This document shows positions 46,076 to 56,535 of a stretch of DNA of 64,000 nt, in pieces; within the stretch, counting starts at the first letter, position 1, and each line of letters opens with the position of its first letter. The DNA is from a virus. Where the stretch lies: the IMG/VR virus record IMGVR_UViG_3300044655_003531, positions 86,078-150,077 of that record, one strand, 5' to 3'. The notes beneath the pieces are model-generated. The model worked only from the letters and a program-made list of their open reading frames with translations. It did not search any database and had not been told where the DNA came from. The position numbers and the translations under genes are program-made.

Positions 46076-46087
46076 GTTTCCCTAAAA
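46066..46087 (-). terminator. Possible terminator at a convergent gene junction
   Basis: On the minus strand TTTTAGG, a GAAA loop and CCTAAAA form a 7-bp stem followed by four T residues, over the overlapping stop codons of phoH and the minus-strand gene. The stem is A/T-rich and may be weak. Confidence 0.4.
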
Positions 46088-49000
46088 GTTGAATTAGCAT
46101 CACTTTTAATGACCAGTCCCGAGCCAAAAGGAATGGCGCTTTCTCTTCTGATAACTATCTGTTCTTCTAGAAGATCCTGATTGAGTTCCCAAATCTGGTT
46201 TTGTAATTCTTTGGAGGGTTTAATGTATCCATAGTCGGCGGAATTTACCAGCAAAGGGTTAGGGTCATCGGCTCTAGGAATTGATTGGTTTACAACCTTG
46301 ATGAAAGCAGGTTTTGAAATTTCGTAAATGTTGCCGGCAGCATCTTCAACAGTGTTTTGTAAACTGTAGTAGCCCGAGGAGGTAAAGGTGTAAATAAAAT
46401 AAGGGGTGAATTTAACATCCAGAATAACATTCCCATTTCTGGCGTCGGTCAGCACCCATCTGTTATTTTGTTTTCCGAAAATTTGGGATCCGTAGTTTGA
46501 AAAGAAAACAGTGGAAAGCATGGGCACGTATAAATCTCTCTCTGAATTATGAACATCGGCCCAGGTCCAAGCTCCGGACCCAGCTCTAGAAATAATGTTA
46601 CCTAGATCTATCCCTTTGGGTGCCTTATAGCTCTCAGAAAAAGAAACAAAAGGAAATCCATCCAGAGGGGGATATGGAAGTCCAGTTGGTCCGGTTTGAC
46701 CTGTTACGGAACCTGCTAGGAACAGATCTAAATTTGGATAGACTGAAAAAACAAGAGGAGATTGGACCGTTGAACTATCCAAAGAAACAGTGGAAAATTC
46801 ATCAACATAAGTTCCTGAGATAGATCTTTTAAAAATGTGATTTCCCCCTCCCGTTACTCCAGGCACAGTTGGATAAAAAACACTCAGGTAATAACTATCT
46901 CCTGTACTGAGACCCTGAACACCACTCAGAAAAGAGGAATCAACCGCCTGGTAGGAGGAAGGTAGTATTTCATAAGAAGATTCCTGTCTTACTATTCCAC
47001 CGGGAGAGATGGACAAAAGACCGACGGAAAGTGCTCCCGAAGCTCCTTCAAAAGTCAAAGAAGTGCTTCCTGAAGTAGTGATTGCATTCCCGGTATAGAT
47101 AAAACCAGCGTAATAGGAAGAATCGCTCGAGAATGTGCCTATCGTAGGCCTCCAGCTGGGAAAAGAAGAACCATTAGAAGTATGATTGCTGATGAAAGAA
47201 CCAGTAATACCAGTGAAAGAAGGAAGAGACAGAAGTATCCACGGGAAACAAAAACCTGGATTGGGGTGGGTCAAATTGAGATTCCCGTAGCTAACATCGC
47301 TGGTTGAAGTTCCTGACAGTAGAAAAGTCTGGGCATTGGGAACGGTACTGATAGTATCGGTATAGGAATTAGGACCAGTCATGCCGATCGTTTGAACTCC
47401 TCTCAAAGAAAAATCTTCGTTTAATTCCAAAACAAAAGAGCTGTTAGTATAAGAACCTCCTGAAATACTACTGAAGAAGAAAGAAGGGCAGGATGGAGCA
47501 TCTAAAATATTTTCATAGTCCCTTGCCAAAGTTGCAAACCCACCTTGGATATTCCCCATGATTCTAATTGAATTTTCACCCACCGCCAAAGAGGCAGTAC
47601 CGGGGTAATTAACACCCGATGGAAAATAACCAGTTGGGCCTCCGGTTTGAGTATCATAATCTGAACTGGCACCAGGAAAATACCTGAATTTTTTGAGACA
47701 AAAAACTTCGGATGCAGTTTCAGAGGAAAAATCAATGCCGCCATAGCTAATTTGATTGCCTATTTCATAATCGATTTCAGCTATGAAAAAAGCAGTGGTA
47801 TCATTAACAACAGAAAAATCAGGAATGTATAAACCCGAGGTAGCTGAGGTTGGTGCATTCAGGATCCAAGGGTAGCTGTAATCAGAAGTTGCACCGGGTG
47901 AGGCCATATTGCTAAATCCAATGGGCCCACCAGTGGGACCTGTCACTCCAGTGACTGACATTCCTCCTGCCGTTGGATAAGAAGAGCCCCAAGTAAATTT
48001 ACCAGCTTCTAAAAAATAATTATAGATCCCTAAGGCGTAAACAGTTTTTCCATCAAAAGATCTTTTTACATCTAAGATCTTGGTATTGGCACCCCTAAAA
48101 GGAATTGCTCCTTGAACCTGTCCACCATCTGTGTAAAAAGATAAAAAACCCATGAATTCATTTCCAGGAAAGAATGAGGTATCATTAGTGTTTTGCAAAA
48201 CAAAATCTTCAGTGTTACTTGAAGCACCCAAGTAGGCATTTTCACCAATCATGAAACCTCCAACTACATTCAAATGGGAATACCTCGTTGTTGCAGTTAA
48301 GCTGATAGAGGGCTGAGTTAAAAAGGGGGATGAGCTCCCTGTTATACCGACAACCCAATCCGAAGAAGGAATTCTTCCGGCCGTCAAACTCTGGTCGTAA
48401 GTTGGGACAGATCCCCAGTTCCAATAATTTTGATTCTCGGCCTGCCCGTTTGCTAGATCCTTAAAGTTTGTCGTCAGGAAGAGACTTCTTGGATCCATTC
48501 CAGGATGATTTAAGACAATTTTTTGGTTATCATAGCCTTGCCAAGAAGGATAAACCCAATCGTATCTTTGTGTTTTGGGGAGGTTTGCAGCATCGGTTGT
48601 TGCTCCGGTTGACCCAGGAGTGTAGTATAGAAAATTCCAGCCTGTAGTTCCTGTGTAATTGCTGCTGGCGTAGACATGGGGTAAATTATAATCGAAGAGG
48701 GTAACGTTATTACCATTCACTACCCAGAGGTCGTTGGGATAAACCGAGAGCCCGTTTTTTTCAACTTTGTTATGGACCAACAGCAAATCAACTACCCTAT
48801 CGCTGGGAAGAGCGGAATTTCCAGTGTTAAATTGACTGAAACTGTCACCGTTAAAATGAAAAAAGCCATCAGACAAAGAAAGATCAAAGAAGGGATCGCC
48901 ACATCTAAAAAAAACATGACCATAGGGTCTAGAAGTAACTTTAGTCACGGAGTTATTAAGGGGAACCGTCCAGTTATAAAATTTTTTCCCATCCCAGTAA

Positions 49001-49740
49001 GTTAATCCACTGTCTGTTCCTAACCAATAATTCCCATTCTCGTCAAAAGAAATAGAATACACCTGACTGGTGGGGACAGATGAATTATAGGGATTGAGTT
49101 TCTTCAAGCCAGGCAAAAAAAATGTGCCATCCTGTAGAACTTCATAGTCCAAAGTTCCTGGTGGAATAATTTGTAGACCATCTGAAGTGGCAAGATAATA
49201 CTCCCAATTTACCCCATCCAGCCCTTTCGCTGCAATCTCATAGATTGTTGGCCAGATGTACCCGGGTGCCACCTCTGACCACTCCTGAAGAACCTTGTTG
49301 TACCTCCAGAGATAACCACCTGTAATGCCAGGAGTGCAAGTTGCTCCCGTTCCAGCTCCTCCGTTAAGGCCCGTAATGTAAGCTAAAACCTCATCTCCAT
49401 AAGGACTGGCATAGATTTCCCCCACCTCCCAGAGACCCCCGGGAGGCAGGTTAAAGTCAGATAGGGTCCAATTTGACCCAGTGGCAGCATCCGTATTGGC
49501 AACACTGAAAACCAAAACTTGTGACGTACTAGGAGCAATAGCGCAACCTACCCATTTAACGTCATACTCGTCGATTGAGATAGTTCTCGTATCTAGGTAG
49601 TAGGGAGAATTGTCAGGAACCACCGAGTTGGAAGAATTGAAATACTCCCAATCCTGGCCGTTGAACAGGGATAGATCTCTTCCTACTGCCCAAATATTTT
49701 CTGCCGAATCTGTGGCGGCTTCTAGAATGTAAAATGCCAT
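46072..49740 (-). CDS. Large structural protein with beta-propeller repeats
   Basis: A 1,222-residue protein. The N-terminal ~340 residues contain propeller-type repeats, e.g. VYSISFDENGNYWLGTDSGL followed by TYWDGKKFYNW, and AENIWAVGRDLSLFNGQDWEYF, in the style of Reg_prop repeats. The middle has Gly/Thr-rich segments with TGPTG motifs and repeated Phe-Leu strands. The last ~60 residues include a helical part (KELQNQIWELNQDLLEEQIV). It follows the baseplate wedge genes downstream, so a peripheral baseplate or fibre role is likely. No exact T4 counterpart is evident. Confidence 0.65.
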   Translation of the reverse strand: MAFYILEAATDSAENIWAVGRDLSLFNGQDWEYFNSSNSVVPDNSPYYLDTRTISIDEYDVKWVGCAIAPSTSQVLVFSVANTDAATGSNWTLSDFNLPPGGLWEVGEIYASPYGDEVLAYITGLNGGAGTGATCTPGITGGYLWRYNKVLQEWSEVAPGYIWPTIYEIAAKGLDGVNWEYYLATSDGLQIIPPGTLDYEVLQDGTFFLPGLKKLNPYNSSVPTSQVYSISFDENGNYWLGTDSGLTYWDGKKFYNWTVPLNNSVTKVTSRPYGHVFFRCGDPFFDLSLSDGFFHFNGDSFSQFNTGNSALPSDRVVDLLLVHNKVEKNGLSVYPNDLWVVNGNNVTLFDYNLPHVYASSNYTGTTGWNFLYYTPGSTGATTDAANLPKTQRYDWVYPSWQGYDNQKIVLNHPGMDPRSLFLTTNFKDLANGQAENQNYWNWGSVPTYDQSLTAGRIPSSDWVVGITGSSSPFLTQPSISLTATTRYSHLNVVGGFMIGENAYLGASSNTEDFVLQNTNDTSFFPGNEFMGFLSFYTDGGQVQGAIPFRGANTKILDVKRSFDGKTVYALGIYNYFLEAGKFTWGSSYPTAGGMSVTGVTGPTGGPIGFSNMASPGATSDYSYPWILNAPTSATSGLYIPDFSVVNDTTAFFIAEIDYEIGNQISYGGIDFSSETASEVFCLKKFRYFPGASSDYDTQTGGPTGYFPSGVNYPGTASLAVGENSIRIMGNIQGGFATLARDYENILDAPSCPSFFFSSISGGSYTNSSFVLELNEDFSLRGVQTIGMTGPNSYTDTISTVPNAQTFLLSGTSTSDVSYGNLNLTHPNPGFCFPWILLSLPSFTGITGSFISNHTSNGSSFPSWRPTIGTFSSDSSYYAGFIYTGNAITTSGSTSLTFEGASGALSVGLLSISPGGIVRQESSYEILPSSYQAVDSSFLSGVQGLSTGDSYYLSVFYPTVPGVTGGGNHIFKRSISGTYVDEFSTVSLDSSTVQSPLVFSVYPNLDLFLAGSVTGQTGPTGLPYPPLDGFPFVSFSESYKAPKGIDLGNIISRAGSGAWTWADVHNSERDLYVPMLSTVFFSNYGSQIFGKQNNRWVLTDARNGNVILDVKFTPYFIYTFTSSGYYSLQNTVEDAAGNIYEISKPAFIKVVNQSIPRADDPNPLLVNSADYGYIKPSKELQNQIWELNQDLLEEQIVIRRESAIPFGSGLVIKSDANSTFRET

Positions 49741-49764
49741 TTTTTCTTACTTTTTATGTCTTGT

Positions 49765-52700
49765 TCAAATTAAAATAGGGATATTCATCAGTGGTTCGGG
49801 CACGCAGACGGGAGGAGCTGTCGGGGGCACGCTTCCAGTTCCACCCGTGGCTGCGAAAGAGGTCAAAACAACATCAACTGGGCCGACGGTTGTTAAAGAT
49901 CCAGCATAATTTGAAGGCATCACCCGGTAATAGAAGTTGGTGATACTAGGATCAGGGGAGGAATTAAGCTGTTCGGCTGCGGAAGCCAAAGTCAAAGAGC
50001 CACTGGTCCCAGTTCCACCAAAAGTCACACCAACTGGGAAAGGATAGGGTTCAGCCCCTGTTGAGATTTTAAGGTGGTCCCCGACTTTAACAGAGTGGAT
50101 CTCAAATCCACCCAACCAACCGTTCTGATATTCGAAATTATACCAACCGTGGGCATAGGCTTCGTCCCAGATTGATTGATTAAATGTGTCCCAGGTCAAA
50201 TTTTTGGTGCCATAGTATTTGAGAGCCTCGACCGGGAATTGACCACTCAGAGGATCCCAAGAGACGTAATCAGTCGAGGCTGTTGCACCCCCTGTCAGTT
50301 GAGAATCAGAACTGACCAGAATTAGGGAGCCATTAACAGAAACAGAGAGAATATCTCCGTTTCCGATGTTACCGGAATCGACGTCCGAGGTGATCGTGAT
50401 TTGGGCTGGGGAAGCATCAGGTGCTGGACACTGGGCAAAATAATCTGGCTGTGTCACGACCGAGTTGATCGTTTCGATAAGGGCACTGACCGTGGCTTGA
50501 AGATTGGACCCTCCGCTTGTTGCACCTATTTCTCTGCCGTTGACAGTAACAGAGATTTCGGATTGACCTGTGACCCTTTGATTGGTCCAATAAGAAGGGT
50601 CCACGTAGTAGGCCGTAGCTCCAGAGACAGAGCCAGTGCCTCCAGTCAGCCCCACTCCTGCAGTAGCACCCAGAATATAGGGAATTTGAAAATTGTATCC
50701 TGTTGAACCAGAAGGAATGATGACGTCCCAACTGTAGTTCAATTCGGGCATGAAACCAGCCAGATAAACCTGAGACCCCGCCTGAAATCCATGGGGCTGT
50801 GAGGTAAAGATGTTCATGAACCCATACTGGCTACCCGAAATGTACAGAGAATAGGCAGCACTCACGGGGAGAATATTCTGGTTCAAAACAAAGCTTCCAG
50901 AAGCTCCAACTGCAGGAATCGTCGCCTGAACCTGTAGGTTTTGACCCTGGTTGGCGTTGTTACCATAGACGGCAAAATCTAAAACGGCAGCAGGAATTTC
51001 TCGAGTCAATTCGTCATAGGTTTGGCCTTCGGCAGGATATTCCCAGATAGACTGATAGGCATCCCAACTTCTGATGGTTTGATCCCAGAGGTAGATCTCA
51101 TTCTCTCTGTATCTCGTCCAGGCATCAATCGTGATCTCTTTTGGAGCAACGGTCAAGGCAGTTTTAACTATTCTCCGATTCACAAAATTGAAGGCATCGT
51201 AGAGAAGACAAGTAACCTCGTATTCCCCGGTGTAGGGTACGAAATGAGCAAGTTTGTAGTAATCAGCCACAAATCCCCTGAATGAAAAAGAATAACCAGA
51301 TCCCGATTGGGTCGAAGATTTCTGGATGATCCATTCGACTTCATTATAGGCGGAAAAATCGATAGTTCCCCAGGTCAGGGCTGCCTGTTGGCTTGTGTAT
51401 GAGGGTAGACTCAGATCGTTCCAGTTTTGACCCATCTCATCCCACGCCCATCGATCTACCACCAGTTCTAAAATCAGAGGCATGCCCAGGGGATTCTCGT
51501 AGGGCTCACCGGTCGTGGGATTCAGGTAAGAAACAGGATCCGTCAGACCATCCCCCAATTGAACTACTTTGCCGTTTTCTTTCAAGAAGTAAAAATTCGA
51601 AATCGCAGTCAGCAGAGAAGTGTTCTGGGAGGAGGTGTACTGTTGATTGTTAACTAAAGGGGGGATGATATTGCCCAAGTCAGAGACTGAATCGGGCTGG
51701 ATCGAGATGGAGCCATTTAATCTAGCTGTGTTGACGCTCGAGAAGTAGTAGAGTGTGTTCTGTTCCTGAGGATTGACCTTCAGCGTTAGTGGGCCTCCTA
51801 CTGCTCCATTATTGACGACGCCCAAAGGATCAACCTCGGTTAATCCACTATCGGTGGTAATGAAAAAATCAAAACCAGAGGTAACTAGATTGAAGTTGTA
51901 GCTTTTGCCTTCGAATAGGGTCAAATTGGGATTAAAACCAGAAGCAGAAAACAGGGAAGCCGGAGTTCCAGCAGCAGACACAAACCTAAAGGCATCACCA
52001 GTTCCACCAACAACGTAAACCTCAATATCGATCACGTCTTCGTAATTGGCAGGAGCCTGAATTCCGGCTGGATTTTCTCTGACTCCAAAAGCTCTGAGAT
52101 CCTCTAGGAAACCAAAGTCCGGATTGACAATGAAATCAAAATTGTTGCCCGATTCGACGTCGGTGCGGTCCATGAAATCGGTCCATTCTCTGGTGTTGTA
52201 CACATTGTAATAAACGCCCTCTCCAGTGATATCCACTATTCTGGCATTAAGAGGCAGGTAACTTTGTTTCAGTCTTTCCTTGAGAGCAAAAAGTTTTAGG
52301 AGCACTTCCTCCTGGGTAAAGAGGAAGGTTTCTTGAACAATAGGATAGCCATAGGGATCAACCTGATCCGTCGTGGTGACCAAATCGTAGTACAGACCGA
52401 ATAACGAGGTTTTTTTGTAAGTTCTAGAGGGAACCAGAGTTGCCTCGCTGGCAACATCCAGCACATACTCCCCATCCTCATTTGGTCCCCAGGTCTGAAC
52501 TAGTCTGTATTTACCACTATTTTCGTTCTCCAGAACGTCCGCAATCAGGCTTTGTTGATTGGGGAAGGGAGTAACGTAATTGTTGTTTAAAAAGATTTGG
52601 TTCTGCTGCAGGGGCTGCAGGGACACCTGACCGTAATTCAAATTGAGCCAGTACTCTTTGATCCTCAAATCCTGATAACCAAAAAATTTCAAAGCTCCAA

Positions 52701-53835
52701 TCAAACCCCTATAACTTCCGATATAGGGAAAAATATCCTCCCCCGCCACCATTAACTCTTTTCTCTTCTCGTTGATCTCAACGTAGTTGGGCAGAATCTC
52801 GAAGGGATCGTGATCTCGGAGGATGACCGAGTCGGAACCAAAGAAAGCCCTGCCCAAATTTTGGGTCAAAACATCAAGTCTTGAATCCTCGGCTATGATT
52901 TGGCCATAGAAAAGAATTTCAGCTATTTTTTGAGGAGCAGTAATCCCGTACGTGATGTCTTCTATAATCAATTTTCTTTCGTAGACATTGGCCGCCAGAT
53001 TGCCAGAATTGATGGCTACGTTCACCTGAAGGGCTCGGGAGGGAGTGGAGTTCTCATCGGTGTACACAAGACCGTTCACCAGATAGTCCTGAGAATCCTT
53101 AATCACAGGAATGACTATGTTCTGATAGTTTAGAATCGAAGGGGAGCCTCCGATTTCAGGATCATTATCGACTATTTGGTAGGTGAAAATAATTTCGGTT
53201 ACATCTACGTTACCGTAGGTGTTGTTTTCCCACCGAGTTCTCCACAGGGGATTAGAGGAGGAACCAGTAGCACCCGTGTGGGGAAACCCTAAAAAGGGTT
53301 GATTGGTTGAGGGATCGTAGAATTCTTGGACCACGAAGATTTGCTCGTTCTCATATAGACCGGCCGAAATTTCATCAAAATAGACATTTCCCGAAAAATA
53401 ACCACCTGGCAAATTCTGGTAGGTTGTGGTAAAGGTAACCGGAGTCCCCGAAGAAATAAAAGGAGATCCGATGGTCTGGGCCACAGTTAGAGTGACGATA
53501 GACCCAGCCAGGCTGGCGGCAGACAGAGTGCAGAGCAGGGTCTGGGCAGGAGCGTACGAGAGGGTCAGATTAACTTTAGCTCCTGAGGTGAGCGATTCCT
53601 GCACAGAAGAGACCCAGCTAGTAATATTGTAACCACTTAGGTCCGTCACATTCAGGTAAATAGAACCTGTTGATAGATCGAGTAGAGAAAAGGTTCCGTT
53701 GGTGGGGAGGGAGGTAGTGGAATTGGCCGAGTATCTAAAGATCGTGTCTAACTGGCTAGAGCCGGTTGGTCCCACATAAATTAAATTAAGGGGCTGGCCT
53801 CTTTTATTGAAAAATTTAAGATTCAGATTTGCCAT
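49765..53835 (-). CDS. Baseplate wedge protein, probable gp7-like
   Basis: A 1,356-residue structural protein. Its position directly after the gp6-like gene and an intervening small gene matches gp6-gp7 order in T4, where gp7 has 1,032 residues. About residues 345-400 (NYVEINEKRKELMVAGEDIF, then GSYRGLIGALKFFGYQDLRIKEYWL) resemble a segment recurring in tail proteins of large phages. The N-terminal third is beta-rich with repeated sandwich modules, and the C-terminus ends in Gly/Thr loops and VPPTAPPVCVPEP. The gp7 label rests mainly on gene order and size. Confidence 0.6.
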   Translation of the reverse strand: MANLNLKFFNKRGQPLNLIYVGPTGSSQLDTIFRYSANSTTSLPTNGTFSLLDLSTGSIYLNVTDLSGYNITSWVSSVQESLTSGAKVNLTLSYAPAQTLLCTLSAASLAGSIVTLTVAQTIGSPFISSGTPVTFTTTYQNLPGGYFSGNVYFDEISAGLYENEQIFVVQEFYDPSTNQPFLGFPHTGATGSSSNPLWRTRWENNTYGNVDVTEIIFTYQIVDNDPEIGGSPSILNYQNIVIPVIKDSQDYLVNGLVYTDENSTPSRALQVNVAINSGNLAANVYERKLIIEDITYGITAPQKIAEILFYGQIIAEDSRLDVLTQNLGRAFFGSDSVILRDHDPFEILPNYVEINEKRKELMVAGEDIFPYIGSYRGLIGALKFFGYQDLRIKEYWLNLNYGQVSLQPLQQNQIFLNNNYVTPFPNQQSLIADVLENENSGKYRLVQTWGPNEDGEYVLDVASEATLVPSRTYKKTSLFGLYYDLVTTTDQVDPYGYPIVQETFLFTQEEVLLKLFALKERLKQSYLPLNARIVDITGEGVYYNVYNTREWTDFMDRTDVESGNNFDFIVNPDFGFLEDLRAFGVRENPAGIQAPANYEDVIDIEVYVVGGTGDAFRFVSAAGTPASLFSASGFNPNLTLFEGKSYNFNLVTSGFDFFITTDSGLTEVDPLGVVNNGAVGGPLTLKVNPQEQNTLYYFSSVNTARLNGSISIQPDSVSDLGNIIPPLVNNQQYTSSQNTSLLTAISNFYFLKENGKVVQLGDGLTDPVSYLNPTTGEPYENPLGMPLILELVVDRWAWDEMGQNWNDLSLPSYTSQQAALTWGTIDFSAYNEVEWIIQKSSTQSGSGYSFSFRGFVADYYKLAHFVPYTGEYEVTCLLYDAFNFVNRRIVKTALTVAPKEITIDAWTRYRENEIYLWDQTIRSWDAYQSIWEYPAEGQTYDELTREIPAAVLDFAVYGNNANQGQNLQVQATIPAVGASGSFVLNQNILPVSAAYSLYISGSQYGFMNIFTSQPHGFQAGSQVYLAGFMPELNYSWDVIIPSGSTGYNFQIPYILGATAGVGLTGGTGSVSGATAYYVDPSYWTNQRVTGQSEISVTVNGREIGATSGGSNLQATVSALIETINSVVTQPDYFAQCPAPDASPAQITITSDVDSGNIGNGDILSVSVNGSLILVSSDSQLTGGATASTDYVSWDPLSGQFPVEALKYYGTKNLTWDTFNQSIWDEAYAHGWYNFEYQNGWLGGFEIHSVKVGDHLKISTGAEPYPFPVGVTFGGTGTSGSLTLASAAEQLNSSPDPSITNFYYRVMPSNYAGSLTTVGPVDVVLTSFAATGGTGSVPPTAPPVCVPEPLMNIPILI

Positions 53836-53837
53836 AG

Positions 53838-54368
53838 TTAGAAAACTCTCCTATTGTTGTACGGAACCGTATAGTTAAAATAATTACGAATCTGTTTCAC
53901 GTTTTCGATCAGGGCAAAAACAACCCGTTGAAAATAATTTAGAATCAAATTTTTGGTGGGATCTTTAAACAGTACGTTCGACATGGTTCTTTCAAACAGC
54001 TGTTCTTTGTAGTTAAATCCTTCGTAGGTGATATCATTGATCGAGGATTCAATCCCGTTGATTGTTTCCAGTGGATCAAACTCGTACCATCTTCGGGCCT
54101 TGTTGACCGTTGTCATTTGGTTCATGATAGTCTGATACTCGGAGAAGCTGGTGCAAGGAGCGTACTGAACTTGTCCTACCGAATTTGTGATAGCTGTTCT
54201 ATAACCACTGCATCCTAGATTGTAGGACCTTTCCTGAGCTTTCAGAGGAGAAAGGTACAGATCGGTGGTTGTTTCAAAAGAGGGAGTAGTGGATTTAAAT
54301 TTCAATCCGCTCTGGGTATAGGATTCAACAGAGTCCCGAGGAAAATAGGGGGAAAAGTCTTGAGCCAT
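53838..54368 (-). CDS. Hypothetical baseplate-cluster protein
   Basis: A 176-residue protein between the gp6-like and gp7-like genes. It begins MAQDFSPYFPRDSVESYTQS and ends with a helical part (KNLILNYFQRVVFALIENVK) then NYFNYTVPYNNRRVF. Its end lies 2 nt before the gp7-like ATG and its start 1 nt after the gp6-like stop, so it is tightly coupled to wedge synthesis. A wedge component is inferred. No similarity to a specific T4 protein is recognised. Confidence 0.6.
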   Translation of the reverse strand: MAQDFSPYFPRDSVESYTQSGLKFKSTTPSFETTTDLYLSPLKAQERSYNLGCSGYRTAITNSVGQVQYAPCTSFSEYQTIMNQMTTVNKARRWYEFDPLETINGIESSINDITYEGFNYKEQLFERTMSNVLFKDPTKNLILNYFQRVVFALIENVKQIRNYFNYTVPYNNRRVF

Positions 54369-54369
54369 T

Positions 54370-56100
54370 TTATCTATTTTGGGCTATAATTCTAGCTCTC
54401 TCTTCTGAATTGAGCTGATTTGATAAATTTCTAGGATTGATCGAGGAGATGTTTATATTCAGGGCAGAGGGCTTACCCGGAACAATGCCAACCTCATAAG
54501 TCGTGCCGTAGCGATCTGTCCACCCACCCCTCATCAGGATCAGTTCTCCTGAATTGATAATAATGTCTCCATAAACATCTAGACCTATTAACCGATTTAA
54601 TTGGGCAGTGGAAACATTTGGTAAATTATCAACCGAGGCATGGTACTCCTCGTTGGCCTGCCCTACGAAGTAGAAAGAAACAGAGTCAACCCCTTCAATC
54701 CCTTCCACAATGGCAATAATGTCAGATTTGGGAATTCTGTCTCTTCTCTTCAGATTCAAGAAGTATTCCGAGATAGCAGTTCTACATTTGTCCTGAATGA
54801 TCTCTGGATCATAACCCTCAAAGATCGATAAAATCAGGTTGCCAACAAAGTTTTGAATTTGAGGATCCAGAATCTTCACAACAGTTGTGGCCAGCATTTG
54901 ACCCGAGTCCTCCAGTAAATTGAGAATCCTTAGTTTTTGGGATTGACTCAGCACAAAATTTTCGGCAGGCACATCGAAATAGTCTTGTCCCAGTAGCAAA
55001 TCCACAGTCACATTCGGGATCAGAAAAAGGTACACCACATTGTCATCGTCCAAAAACTGATCTCCGAAGGTGCTGAAAGCCTGAATTTGGGAAAAGAGGT
55101 TGAATCTTTGCAGGTAGATCTCGTAATTTTCTGCATTGGCAAACACGAAAGCTCTCGAGGTTTTAGGAGCTACCAGGCGAGTTAAAGCCACCGGTTCTGG
55201 ATCAGAACCGAAAGAGGGATCGATAACTCCTGCTATGGTCAGATAATCATTCAGATTAACTTCTCTCCCGAAGAGATCCGTTCCAGAGTCCAAAAATCTA
55301 TAAGTCAATTGCAGATCTCGTCTCGATTTAATATTGCCGGTAAAACCAGAGGTTTGCAAAAATTCGACCCGAATCAAACTACCCCTTAAAGGAGGCTGCC
55401 CGAAGTTGCCGTTCCCGAAGTAAATGTCTATCCCCTCGGTGATGCCAGACCGACAAAGAAATCCCCTGCCATTTAAAGGAATATCGTACAGAGAGAAATA
55501 TTTCTTCCAGGGCACATCGTTGACAAAAACGTCCACGTAAAACTGGTCGATTAAAGTGCCCGATTTAGAATAGATATTGTAACTTTGCAGGGCGGCTCCG
55601 GTTCCCGTGAAAGTGTTGGTGATAAAGGAACCCTGGACAATTTTAAAGGCAAAAGTAGAACCTCTAGACAGGGGAACCTTGACTGAAGGCCCATTGAGGA
55701 TCAGGGTGTAGATCTGTCCGTTCTGCTCACACTGGATTCTAGGACGACCTGATAAAAGAACTGCCGCTCCTCCCACATCAGTCCCTTTTAGATTCCAGGA
55801 AACAGCTACTTCTCCCTGTGCTGCCATACCTCTAGCCGGATCGTATCCTGCTATCCGGGCCAAACTTTTGACGGAATAATCCCTCGTTGCCTGATAGATG
55901 TTCAACTCGGTGATAGAGTCCTCGATAAAGTACAGGATCAGTTGGGAGATGTTTTCTAACACGAAAAGGATTTGACCCCAGGCAGAGGCAACCGTGAAAA
56001 CGTTTCGGGTTTGACTGTAGGTCAACTGGAGAAAATTGTACGTGTCGTTTAACAGACCCCGAATAAGAATATTGTTCTTCTGAAATATATTGCTTGCCAT
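54370..56100 (-). CDS. 6: Baseplate wedge protein, gp6/baseplate J-like
   Basis: A 576-residue protein, near the 660 residues of T4 gp6. Residues ~40-75 (FVLENISQLILYFIEDSITEL, LARIAGYDPARGMAAQGEV) match the start region of gp6 and baseplate J proteins, where helices precede a beta domain. The C-terminal part has GYDPEIIQDKCRTAISEYFLNLKRRDRI and KSDIIAIVEGIEGVDSVSFYF, the baseplate J-type alpha/beta segment. In T4, gp6 forms the ring that holds the wedges together. It lies 8 nt after the gp25-like gene. Confidence 0.78.
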   Translation of the reverse strand: MASNIFQKNNILIRGLLNDTYNFLQLTYSQTRNVFTVASAWGQILFVLENISQLILYFIEDSITELNIYQATRDYSVKSLARIAGYDPARGMAAQGEVAVSWNLKGTDVGGAAVLLSGRPRIQCEQNGQIYTLILNGPSVKVPLSRGSTFAFKIVQGSFITNTFTGTGAALQSYNIYSKSGTLIDQFYVDVFVNDVPWKKYFSLYDIPLNGRGFLCRSGITEGIDIYFGNGNFGQPPLRGSLIRVEFLQTSGFTGNIKSRRDLQLTYRFLDSGTDLFGREVNLNDYLTIAGVIDPSFGSDPEPVALTRLVAPKTSRAFVFANAENYEIYLQRFNLFSQIQAFSTFGDQFLDDDNVVYLFLIPNVTVDLLLGQDYFDVPAENFVLSQSQKLRILNLLEDSGQMLATTVVKILDPQIQNFVGNLILSIFEGYDPEIIQDKCRTAISEYFLNLKRRDRIPKSDIIAIVEGIEGVDSVSFYFVGQANEEYHASVDNLPNVSTAQLNRLIGLDVYGDIIINSGELILMRGGWTDRYGTTYEVGIVPGKPSALNINISSINPRNLSNQLNSEERARIIAQNR

Positions 56101-56107
56101 TTTTGTT

Positions 56108-56479
56108 TTAAGTTACTTTTAGAGTTACCAATGGACTCTTGCCACCATAACTGGGAATGAAAAAATTCAGAAAAACTATGTCTCTTGCAGTCCCCAGGTA
56201 AAAATCAACGGTAAAATATCCCCCCAACTGGTTGAAAAGGGGCACGTAATTACGGATGTGCCGATCTATTTCATCGGTCAAGGTCTTCTGAGAAAGACCC
56301 ATTGTGAAGACCAATTCTTCCAAGCCCAATCCAAAAGAAGGATCTCCTAGCACCTCTCCCTTGTTGGTCAGCAGCATCATTTTTAGCTGACCAATACAGA
56401 TCTCAATCGGATCTGTAATTTCCAGAACATCTGACTTGTAGTTAGGGTCTTCGGGATCTCTGTTGTAAATTTCTATCAT
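56108..56479 (-). CDS. 25: Baseplate wedge protein gp25-like
   Basis: A 123-residue protein, close to the 132 residues of T4 gp25. ICIGQLKMMLLTNKGEVLGDPSFGLGLEELVF is the conserved GPW/gp25 core, with the typical LLT-x-KGE-x-x-x-x-P-x-FG-x-x-L arrangement, and later TDEIDRHIRNYVPLF matches the family's helix. In contractile tails gp25 joins the baseplate to the sheath. It sits immediately upstream of the gp6-like gene and follows a promoter-like box by 16 nt. Confidence 0.88.
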   Translation of the reverse strand: MIEIYNRDPEDPNYKSDVLEITDPIEICIGQLKMMLLTNKGEVLGDPSFGLGLEELVFTMGLSQKTLTDEIDRHIRNYVPLFNQLGGYFTVDFYLGTARDIVFLNFFIPSYGGKSPLVTLKVT

Positions 56480-56495
56480 GGGGAAGAATTCCCCT

Positions 56496-56503
56496 TATAT
56501 ATC
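56496..56503 (-). promoter_or_regulatory. Candidate late promoter element GATATATA
   Basis: Coding strand ATCGGGATATATAAGG, 16 nt before the gp25-like ATG at 56479; it would drive the wedge operon 56479-46072. Confidence 0.72.
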
Positions 56504-56535
56504 CCGATTGAATTAGGAGGAAAAAAGGATGTGTT

